Positions 1 to 5,841 of a stretch of DNA of 12,229 nucleotides are shown here, piece by piece. Made by a program: the position numbers and the translations under genes. Under the pieces are notes generated by a model. That model did no database searches. It saw only the letters and a program-made list of their open reading frames with translations, and was not told the DNA's origin. Origin of the DNA: Pseudomonadota bacterium (GTDB lineage Bacteria; Pseudomonadota; Alphaproteobacteria; Caulobacterales; Caulobacteraceae); contig JAEZEZ010000128.1 of NCBI GenBank assembly GCA_023432855.1, forward strand, positions 1 to 12,229. The letters run 5' to 3'. How positions within the stretch are numbered: position 1 is the first letter of the stretch; each line of letters opens with the position of its first letter.

Positions 1-553
1 AGACCGGGCCGAGGGGGTGTTGGCCGAGCTCGGCCCGCTGAAGGTGGACAAGGCGCGCTTCGGGGTCGCCGTCGCCCCCCTCCCGGCCGAGCGGCTGGGC
101 CCCGAGGGCGCCGACCGGGTCGAGTTCGAGGTCGCCACCAACCCCGGCGCCCCGTGGGGCGGCCTGGGCGCCATCGCCTCGGGCGGCGAGCTGGCCCGCT
201 TCGCGCTGGCCCTGAAGGCCTCGCTGGCCGGCTCGGGCGAGGGCCAGGCCCCGGCCATGATCTTCGACGAGGTCGACCAGGGCGTCGGCGGCGCCGTGGC
301 CGACGCCGTGGGCCTGCGGCTCAAGCGGCTGGCCGCCGACGGCCAGGTGCTGGTGGTCACCCACAGCCCCCAGGTCGCCGCCCGCGCCGTCGCCCACTGG
401 AAGGTGTCCAAGCGCGACACGGGCGGCCTGGTCCGCACCCAGGTCGACGCCCTGAGCGCCGCCGAACGCGAGGAGGAACTGGCGCGGATGCTCGCCGGCG
501 CCGAGGTGACGGAGGCGGCGAGGGCGGCCGCCAGGGCGCTGATGGGGGCGTGA
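1..553 (+). CDS. recN: DNA repair protein RecN, C-terminal part (5' truncated by window)
   Basis: This is the C-terminal ATPase lobe of RecN, an SMC-like ABC ATPase that acts in recombinational repair of double-strand breaks. The frame is open from position 2 to the TGA at 551-553, so the gene starts upstream; about 183 residues are visible of a family length near 560. In order one sees the ABC signature (SGGELARFALALKA, from about position 179), the Walker B segment with its RecN-type continuation (MIFDEVDQGVGG, from 257) and the H-loop (VLVVTHSPQVAARA, near 350). The Walker A part and coiled coil lie outside the window. A GTG at 17 is an internal codon, not a start. ligA follows on the same strand after 196 bases of palindromic repeat; the recN-ligA neighbourhood fits a DNA-repair cluster. 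Identification is firm from the motif order. Confidence 0.95.
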   Translation, partial: DRAEGVLAELGPLKVDKARFGVAVAPLPAERLGPEGADRVEFEVATNPGAPWGGLGAIASGGELARFALALKASLAGSGEGQAPAMIFDEVDQGVGGAVADAVGLRLKRLAADGQVLVVTHSPQVAARAVAHWKVSKRDTGGLVRTQVDALSAAEREEELARMLAGAEVTEAARAAARALMGA

Positions 554-558
554 TCTTT

Positions 559-734
559 CCCCTCTCCCTCCGGGAGAGGGTCGGCTCCGGATACCGGAGG
601 CGCGCAGCGCCGCAGGTCCATCCGGAGGGTGAGGGGATAATGAGCTGGCCGAATAATCCCTCAACCCCCGCGCAAGGACCTGCGCGGCTGCGCCGCTCCG
701 GTGCGCGGGTCCCCCTTCTCCCTTTGGGAGAAGG
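559..734. repeat. Composite palindromic intergenic repeat, family A, copy 1
   Basis: Nearly the whole recN-ligA gap is one composite repeat bounded by two hairpins. The left hairpin has a perfect 9-bp stem, CCCTCTCCC (560-568) with GGGAGAGGG (572-580). The right hairpin has stem CCTTCTCCC (714-722) with GGGAGAAGG (726-734) and loop TTT. Between them lie further imperfect inverted repeats (for example GGTGAGGGG near 627-635 against CCCTCAACCCC near 659-669). The block at 595-615 (CGGAGGCGC..CAGCGCCGCAG) is almost identical to 7725-7746 in copy 2. The kind of element resembles intergenic palindromes scattered in GC-rich alphaproteobacterial genomes. Whether it acts as a transcription attenuator, mRNA stabiliser or simply persists is unknown. 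Confidence 0.8.
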
Positions 735-749
735 TGATTACATCGCTCC

Positions 750-2858
750 ATGCCCACGCCCGACTCCCTGCCCGTCGACGACCTAACGCCCGAGCAGGCG
801 GAGGCGGAGCTGGCGCGGCTGGCGGACGAGATCGGCGCCCACGACGTCGCCTACTACCGCGACGAGACGCCCGAGATTTCCGACGCCGAGTACGACGCCC
901 TGAAGCTGCGCAACGCGGCGATCGAGGCCCGCTTTCCCGACCTCATCCGCCCGGACTCGCCGTCGAAGCGCGTGGGCGCGGCGCCCTCGACCCAGTTCGC
1001 GCCCGTGCGCCACGGCGTGCCCATGCTGTCGCTGGACAACGCCTTCGCCGACGAGGACGTGACCGAGTTCGTCGGCCGCATCCGCCGCTTCCTGAAGCTG
1101 GACGAGAGCGACATCGCCTTCACCGCCGAGCCCAAGATCGACGGCCTGTCGGCCAACCTGCGCTACGAGAAGGGCGTCCTGACCATCGGCGCCACCCGCG
1201 GCGACGGCCGCACCGGCGAGGACGTCACCGCCAACCTGAAGACCATCAGGGACATCCCGCACCGGCTGAAGGGCTCGGGCTGGCCGGACCTGATCGAGAT
1301 CCGCGGCGAGGTCTATGCGCCCAACGACGCCTTCGCCGCCTTCAACGCCGCGGCCGAGGCGGCCGGAAGCCGCACCTACGCCAACCCCCGCAACTTCGCC
1401 TCGGGCAGCCTGCGCCAGATCGACCCCTCCCAGACGGCCCAGCGGCCGCTGCGCTTCTTCGCCTACGCCTGGGGCGAGACCTCCGCGCCGTTCGCCAGGA
1501 CCCAGCGCGAGGCGCTCGACCTGTTCGAGGCCTGGGGCTTTCAGGTCAACGGCCGCACCGGCTGCGTCGAGGGGGTCGAGGCCATGCTGGCCTACTACCG
1601 GGCGCTCGAACCCGACCGCGCGGGGCTGGGCTATGACATCGACGGCGTCGTCTACAAGGTCGACCGGCTCGACTGGCAGGAGCGGCTGGGCTTCGTCTCC
1701 CGCTCGCCGCGCTGGGCCGTGGCCCACAAGTTCCCCGCCCAGCAGGCCCAGACGGTGCTGGAGGGCATCGACATCCAGGTCGGCCGCACCGGCTCGCTGA
1801 CGCCGGTGGCGCGGCTGAAGCCGGTGACCGTGGGCGGCGTGGTGGTGCGCAACGCCACCCTGCACAACGCCGACGAGATCGCTCGCCTGGACGCCCGCAT
1901 CGGCGACACCGTCCTGCTGCAGCGCGCCGGCGACGTCATCCCGCAGATCCTCCAGGTGCTGGACGCTGACCGCAAGGACAGGGCGGAGCCGTACGAGTTC
2001 CCCCACGTCTGTCCCTGTCCGCTGAGGACGGACGTGGTGCGCGAGCAGACCGCCGGCGGGGTCGAGACCGTGGTGCGCCGCTGCACCGGCGAGTTCGCCT
2101 GCCCGTTCCAGCGGATCGAGCACCTCAAGCATTTCGTCTCCCGCCGCGCCTTCGACATCGAGGGCCTGGGCGTCAAGCAGCTGCAGGCCTTCTACGACGA
2201 AGGCTGGATCACCGAGCCCGCCGACATCTTCCGCCTGGCCCGCGACGAGGCGCGGCTGGACGAGCTGCGCGCGCGCGGCGGCTATGGCGAGACCAGCGTG
2301 CGCAACCTGGTCGCCGGCATCGAGGCCCGCCGCACCATCGCGCTCGACCGCTTCATCTATGCGCTCGGCCTGCGCCACGTGGGCGAGACCACGGCGGTGA
2401 CGCTGGCCCGCGGCTACGGCACGGCCGAGGCGTTCCTGGCCGCCTGCGACGCGGTGGCGGCGGGCGACGCGGCGGCGCGCCAGGAGATGGACGACCTCGA
2501 CCAGGTCGGCGAGGCGGTGATCGACGCCGTCGCCGCCTACTTCGGCGAGGACCACAACCGCCGCATCGTGCAGGAGCTGGTCGAGGCGCTCGACCGCATC
2601 GAGGACGCCGAGCAGCCGCGCGCCGACACGGCGGTGGCCGGCAAGACGGTGGTCTTCACCGGCGCGCTCGAACGCATGACCCGCGACGAGGCCAAGGCCC
2701 AGGCCGAGCGGCTGGGCGCCAAGGTCTCCGGCTCGGTGTCGAAGAAGACCGACATCGTGGTCGCCGGCCCCGGCGCCGGGTCCAAGCTGAAGACCGCCGC
2801 CGAACTCGGGATCCAGGTCCTGACGGAGGATGAGTGGCTGGCGCTGGTGGGCGGATGA
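750..2858 (+). CDS. ligA: NAD-dependent DNA ligase LigA
   Basis: LigA seals nicks in duplex DNA using NAD+, joining Okazaki fragments and finishing repair. The 702-residue product has the full domain order: the Ia NAD+-binding region (about 34-51, with AYYRDETPEISDAEYDAL), the adenylation domain with the catalytic lysine K129 in KIDG, the OB fold (QVGRTG from 343), a zinc finger with C421, C423, C445 and C451, the helix-hairpin-helix region (about 510-600) and a C-terminal BRCT domain (about 625-702). The zinc finger is odd in having CxC where the usual pattern is CxxC. The ATG at 750 gives a normal N-terminus; a sequence resembling the 16S-complementary AGGAGGTGAT (AGAAGGTGAT, 729-738) lies rather far upstream, at the edge of the repeat. 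The stop overlaps the next gene's start as ATGA, suggesting co-translation. Confidence 0.98.
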   Translation: MPTPDSLPVDDLTPEQAEAELARLADEIGAHDVAYYRDETPEISDAEYDALKLRNAAIEARFPDLIRPDSPSKRVGAAPSTQFAPVRHGVPMLSLDNAFADEDVTEFVGRIRRFLKLDESDIAFTAEPKIDGLSANLRYEKGVLTIGATRGDGRTGEDVTANLKTIRDIPHRLKGSGWPDLIEIRGEVYAPNDAFAAFNAAAEAAGSRTYANPRNFASGSLRQIDPSQTAQRPLRFFAYAWGETSAPFARTQREALDLFEAWGFQVNGRTGCVEGVEAMLAYYRALEPDRAGLGYDIDGVVYKVDRLDWQERLGFVSRSPRWAVAHKFPAQQAQTVLEGIDIQVGRTGSLTPVARLKPVTVGGVVVRNATLHNADEIARLDARIGDTVLLQRAGDVIPQILQVLDADRKDRAEPYEFPHVCPCPLRTDVVREQTAGGVETVVRRCTGEFACPFQRIEHLKHFVSRRAFDIEGLGVKQLQAFYDEGWITEPADIFRLARDEARLDELRARGGYGETSVRNLVAGIEARRTIALDRFIYALGLRHVGETTAVTLARGYGTAEAFLAACDAVAAGDAAARQEMDDLDQVGEAVIDAVAAYFGEDHNRRIVQELVEALDRIEDAEQPRADTAVAGKTVVFTGALERMTRDEAKAQAERLGAKVSGSVSKKTDIVVAGPGAGSKLKTAAELGIQVLTEDEWLALVGG

Positions 2859-3607
2859 GCGCGCCGACCGGACCGCGCTTCGGGGTCAAGGCCGACCTCT
2901 ACCGCCGCCTGCGTCCCGACTATCCCGACAGCGTGTTCGAACGCCTGCTGGCCGAGACCGGCGAGGCCCGCGGCGTCGCCGTGGACCTCGGCGCCGGCTC
3001 GGGCCAGGCGACCGGGCGGCTGCTGCAGCTGTTCGACCGCGTCATCGCCGTCGAGCCCGACGCCGACATGGCCGCCCGCATCCCCGCCGATCCGCGGCTC
3101 GAGGTCCGGGTGCAGCCGGCCGAGGACGCCGTGTTCGACGAGCCCGTGGACGCCATGATCTCGGCCACCGCCTTCCACTGGATGGACGCGGCCCGGGTCT
3201 GCGCCATGGCCGCGCGCAGCCTGCGCCCCGGCGGCGTCTTCATGCCCTTCGGCTACGGCCCCTTCACGCCGAAGAGCCCGCCCGGCGCCCGGGACCTGGC
3301 CGCGGCCGAATACGCGCTGTGGAAGCCCTTCGCCGACCCGCGCCTCATCGCCTGGCGGCCCTACGCCGAAATGATCGAGGCGACCGGCCTGGCGCGCAGC
3401 GTCGAGGCGTTCGAGGAAGCCCACGCCCGCGCCTATGCGGCGGAGGACGCCGCGGGCCTGCTGCTCACCACCTCCTACGCCACCGCCTACGGCCGCACCC
3501 AGGGGGCGGACTACGCCGAGGACTTCACCCGCCGCATGACCGAGGCCGCCGGCGGCGAACCGGTCACCGTCGGCTTCGACCTCATGGGGGCGGTGGCGCG
3601 GTTCTGA
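2855..3607 (+). CDS. Class I SAM-dependent methyltransferase (methyltransferase type 11-like)
   Basis: A 250-residue cytosolic methyltransferase of the Rossmann-fold class. Motif I is VDLGAGSGQ (43-51), the acidic residue expected to hold the SAM ribose is E67 (AVEPDA), and SATAFHWMD (103-111) and LRPGGVF (123-129) fit the post-I and post-III motifs. The N-terminal YRRLRPDYPDSVFERLL is typical of a broad group of small-molecule methyltransferases of uncertain substrate. I chose the ATG at 2855 because it overlaps the ligA stop (ATGA), a classical coupling arrangement; a GTG at 2834 would add seven residues inside ligA and has little in its favour. No role in DNA ligation can be inferred from its position alone. 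A stable hairpin begins nine bases after the stop codon. Confidence 0.9.
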   Translation: MSAPTGPRFGVKADLYRRLRPDYPDSVFERLLAETGEARGVAVDLGAGSGQATGRLLQLFDRVIAVEPDADMAARIPADPRLEVRVQPAEDAVFDEPVDAMISATAFHWMDAARVCAMAARSLRPGGVFMPFGYGPFTPKSPPGARDLAAAEYALWKPFADPRLIAWRPYAEMIEATGLARSVEAFEEAHARAYAAEDAAGLLLTTSYATAYGRTQGADYAEDFTRRMTEAAGGEPVTVGFDLMGAVARF

Positions 3608-3615
3608 GGGAGGGG

Positions 3616-3656
3616 CGAAATCCTCGTCCTTCGACAAGCTCAGGATGAGGATTTCG
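3616..3656. repeat. Hairpin repeat family B, copy 1 (possible terminator)
   Basis: The core is CCTCGTCC (3622-3629), a 13-base loop TTCGACAAGCTCA, and GGATGAGG (3643-3650). The stem is lengthened by CGAAAT (3616-3621) pairing with ATTTCG (3651-3656), giving 14 pairs in plus-strand RNA, one of them G-U. It starts nine bases after the methyltransferase stop. No U tract follows, so a role as an intrinsic terminator is only possible. Confidence 0.85.
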
Positions 3657-3690
3657 AATGCTGGCCGCAGCATTCACCGAGACCTTCATT

Positions 3691-3725
3691 CGACCTCATC
3701 CTGAGCCTGTCGAAGGACGAGGTCG
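3691..3725. repeat. Hairpin repeat family B, copy 2 (inverted relative to copy 1)
   Basis: The core is CCTCATCC (3694-3701), loop TGAGCCTGTCGAA (3702-3714), and GGACGAGG (3715-3722), the reverse complement of copy 1 except for single bases. Outer pairs CGA (3691-3693) with TCG (3723-3725) extend the stem. Copies 1 and 2 face each other across 34 bases and could also pair with one another to make a larger cruciform. Confidence 0.85.
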
Positions 3726-3744
3726 TGCGTGTGACCCCCCAATG

Positions 3745-3886
3745 CCGTCATTCCGGAAAGCGCGCAGCGCTTATCCGGAACCCAGCAGCTCCCACCTCCA
3801 CGCTGCGCAAGGACGCCGGCAACGAGCGTTGCGCTTGCTGGGTTCCGGCTCTTCGTCCGCTACGCGGACTGGGGCCGGAATGACGG
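3745..3886. repeat. Large inverted repeat, family C, copy 1
   Basis: CCGTCATTCCGG (3745-3756) is perfectly complementary to CCGGAATGACGG (3875-3886). A second, inner arm, CCGGAACCCAGCAG (3775-3788), matches TGCTGGGTTCCGG (3836-3848). Each half also contains a small local hairpin, such as GTCCGC/GCGGAC near 3855-3869. This is the CGTCATTCCGGA..GGAACCCAGC type of intergenic repeat that is common in alphaproteobacterial genomes. Confidence 0.8.
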
Positions 3887-3944
3887 AAATCTGGGTGGAA
3901 AGCGCTCAACCAATTGGGGCTCCCCAAAGCAAACTCCCACTACT

Positions 3945-4096
3945 CGCCGTCATCCCGGAAAGACGGCGGGCGCGAGCCCGGCGGCTTGTCCGGGACCCAG
4001 CAAGCGCGACGCAGGTTGCCGGCGTTGCTTCGCCGCGTTGAAGTCGGAGCTGCTGGGTCCCGGACATTCGCTCGCGCGAATTCCGGGATGACGGCG
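3945..4096. repeat. Large inverted repeat, family C, copy 2
   Basis: CGCCGTCATCCCGG (3945-3958) pairs perfectly with CCGGGATGACGGCG (4083-4096). The inner arm TCCGGGACCCAGCA (3989-4002) pairs with TGCTGGGTCCCGGA (4051-4064). Compared with copy 1, TTCC has become TCCC in the arms and GGAACCC has become GGGACCC, and in each case the opposite arm carries the matching change. It lies just downstream of the minus-strand gene ending at 4142. Confidence 0.8.
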
Positions 4097-4141
4097 ACGG
4101 AAAGGGTGCAGGAAGCGGGGGGATTGCTGCGTCCCGCCCGC

Positions 4142-5179
4142 CTACTCGCCCCGCAACGTCCGCAGCGTCGGGCTCGCGTCCATGGCCTCGGCCTCCACTG
4201 GTCCCGTCTGCAGCTGCAGGTGGGCGAACCAGCGGCGGGCGCCGTCGAGCCGGTCAGCGGCGACCGGGACCAGCCGTCCGTTCACCGTCTCCGTGCGCAG
4301 CGCCGACAGGCTGACGGAGTTCAGCACATTGCCGCCGATGACCATGATCGCGCCTTGGGCCGCGTCGGTCTTCACCACCACGTCGCAGTGCAGCGGCGCA
4401 TACCGGCCCGCCTCGGCCGCGCGTTCGGCCAGGTTGCGGTAGCGCGCCTCGCCGCGGGCGTTGCACAGCAGGTCGCCGGGGACGATCCCGGCCTCGCCCA
4501 GGTCGCGGGCCACATAGGCCGCGCGCCCCGGCGTCTCGCGCGCGGCGATGGCCTGGTCGACGTACTCCCAGTGGGCGATGGAGCGGCGGAAGGTTTCGCG
4601 CTCGCCCAGCCCGGCCTCGCACATGACCCAGGAGACGAAGGCCGCCGACCAGGGCTCCAGCCAGCCGATCTGGTCGCCCCAGGGGCTGGACCAGGCGGCG
4701 GACTGCTTGCGCAGGACCTCCGCCCCGTCCGGCGTCGCGGTCCAGTAGCCGGCCACCGAGGCGACCACCTCGCGCTCGTTCTCCCAGCGGCCGAAGCGCA
4801 GCGACCGCTGCGCCAGCCGCGGCGCCGCCAGCTCCGGGTTCAGGTGGTCGGGGACGATCCTCACCCCGGCGCCCGCCGGCAGCCGTCGGTTCTCGGTCGA
4901 GGTCAGGTCCAGGCTCTGGAAGCCGAACACCGCCCACTCCTGCACGGCGATGTCGACGATCCGGCGGCGCGTGTGCGGCCCCAGCGGCCCGACGCGGCAG
5001 CCGGGCTGGGCGACGACGAACCCCTGGCGGCGCGAGCCTTCCACCCGGTCGGTCGGAGGGATGACGTCGAACGCCTCGCGCGGCAGGCGCTCGAGCGCCG
5101 TCTGCGCCGGGGCGGCGGGGGCGGCGAGCAGCAGGCAGGCGGCGGCGAGCCCCAGCCGCCGGATCGGCTCACGCCTCAT
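4142..5179 (-). CDS. Exported DUF2272-type protein
   Basis: A 345-residue protein with an N-terminal Sec signal peptide: basic start, hydrophobic LGLAAACLLLAA, and a likely cleavage after APA at about residue 25. It therefore probably acts in the periplasm or is lipid-free exported. The central part carries PWSAAFVSWVM (176-186), AHWEYVDQA (202-210), PGDLLC (234-239), HCDVVV (264-269) and IGGNVLNSVS (281-290), an order that I recognise from the DUF2272 family, which resembles NlpC/CHAP-like cysteine amidase folds. The catalytic role is not established; C239, H264 and C265 are candidates only. It is the last gene of the minus-strand unit; its start overlaps the end of the membrane-protein gene by 11 bases, and no clear ribosome-binding site precedes it, so translation is probably coupled. 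Confidence 0.8.
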   Translation of the reverse strand: MRREPIRRLGLAAACLLLAAPAAPAQTALERLPREAFDVIPPTDRVEGSRRQGFVVAQPGCRVGPLGPHTRRRIVDIAVQEWAVFGFQSLDLTSTENRRLPAGAGVRIVPDHLNPELAAPRLAQRSLRFGRWENEREVVASVAGYWTATPDGAEVLRKQSAAWSSPWGDQIGWLEPWSAAFVSWVMCEAGLGERETFRRSIAHWEYVDQAIAARETPGRAAYVARDLGEAGIVPGDLLCNARGEARYRNLAERAAEAGRYAPLHCDVVVKTDAAQGAIMVIGGNVLNSVSLSALRTETVNGRLVPVAADRLDGARRWFAHLQLQTGPVEAEAMDASPTLRTLRGE

Positions 5180-5822
5180 CGGGCGGCCGCCACGAACGGT
5201 CGATGGGCCAGGCGATGGCGGTGACGATGAGGAACATGATCAGGCCGGTGACCCCGGTGACCAGGGCGCTTTCCGGCGGCGGGGCGGGCAGGGCGAAGAT
5301 CACCGCCATGCCGCCCAGCAGCGACAGGAACATCACCGCCGGCCAGGCGGACTGATTGCCCTCCTTGCGCCGCGCCACCCAGGCCGCTCCGGCCACGGCC
5401 ACGAGCGCCATCTCCAGCGCCATTTCCGCGGCCGGGAAATTCCAGAAGCCCAGCCCCGCGCGCGGCCCGCCGAACCACAGCTCCAGGTCCGGCCGGTGCA
5501 CCAGCCAGTCCAGCAGCCAGTGCGAGAAGACCACCGCCCCGATCACCGCCGCCGTGCGCCAGGGAACGAGCGCCCGCGCCGCGACCGCCGCCAGCACCGA
5601 CCAGGCCACCGCCGCCGGCAGGCTGTGGCTCCACGGCATCTGGTAGAGGTCGAACGGGTTGCCGGGCAGGTCGCGCTCGACCCGGTACTTCTCCATGCCC
5701 GCGACCAGGAACCCGGAGAAGGCGATGTCCAGCAGCTGGGCGGCGCCCACCAGGGTCCACAGCGGGGCCCGCGGCGCGGCGGCCTTGGCCGCGAAGGCGG
5801 CGGCGTAGTGCCCTACGAACAT
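5169..5822 (-). CDS. Multi-pass membrane protein, YdjM/DUF457-like metal-dependent hydrolase type
   Basis: A 217-residue integral membrane protein with about five or six hydrophobic segments (roughly 22-42, 66-82, 88-105, 130-150, 160-178 and 188-206). Conserved-looking polar residues sit in or near the membrane: H5 in FVGHYAAAF, D32 in QLLDIAF, H66 in MPWSHSL, then SHWLLDWLVHRPDL (100-113) with H101, D105, H109 and D112. This pattern fits the group of predicted membrane-bound metal-dependent hydrolases, whose substrates are mostly unknown. Start: ATG at 5822, preceded by GAGGAG with five bases spacing (5828-5833), in the 19-base gap after the aminopeptidase gene. It overlaps the downstream exported protein gene by 11 bases, so the three genes form one transcription unit. 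Confidence 0.8.
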   Translation of the reverse strand: MFVGHYAAAFAAKAAAPRAPLWTLVGAAQLLDIAFSGFLVAGMEKYRVERDLPGNPFDLYQMPWSHSLPAAVAWSVLAAVAARALVPWRTAAVIGAVVFSHWLLDWLVHRPDLELWFGGPRAGLGFWNFPAAEMALEMALVAVAGAAWVARRKEGNQSAWPAVMFLSLLGGMAVIFALPAPPPESALVTGVTGLIMFLIVTAIAWPIDRSWRPPDEA

Positions 5823-5827
5823 CGCAT

Positions 5828-5833
5828 CTCCTC
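5828..5833 (-). promoter_or_regulatory. Ribosome-binding site of the membrane-protein gene
   Basis: On the minus strand GAGGAG lies five bases before the ATG at 5822. It supports that start and shows that the gene can be initiated independently although it sits 19 bases behind the aminopeptidase stop. Confidence 0.7.
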
Positions 5834-5841
5834 GTACGTCC

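Larger units (their letters stand above)
3608..4141. other. Gene-free island of palindromic repeats between convergent genes
   Basis: This 534-base gap separates the plus-strand methyltransferase from the minus-strand DUF2272-type gene. It holds two copies of hairpin family B (3616-3656 and 3691-3725), a small hairpin between them (GAATGCT/AGCATTC, 3656-3675), two copies of the large inverted-repeat family C (3745-3886 and 3945-4096), and a short palindrome, TTGGGGCTCCCCAA, at 3914-3927. Open frames through it have no family resemblance and are explained by the GC-rich repeats. I see no gene, tRNA or promoter here. Since both flanking genes point into it, the region probably receives transcripts from both sides and may serve to end them. 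Confidence 0.8.

Noticed and set aside
783..2555. Long open frame (590 codons) on the minus strand opposite ligA
   Set aside because: Its composition (Gly, Ala, Val, Leu, Arg, Asp, His rich) is that of an antisense shadow of a GC-rich gene; LigA on the other strand has every family motif.
3658..4041. Plus-strand open frame of 127 codons after the methyltransferase
   Set aside because: It is made of hairpin and inverted-repeat DNA and has no ribosome-binding site or domain.
3608..4141. CRISPR-like array or attachment site
   Set aside because: The repeats are inverted palindromes with irregular spacing, with no direct repeats of uniform length and no cas or integrase gene nearby.
4142..5224. 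Plus-strand frame covering the DUF2272-type gene
   Set aside because: Arg/Gln/Gly-rich shadow without motifs; the minus-strand product has a signal peptide and family motifs.
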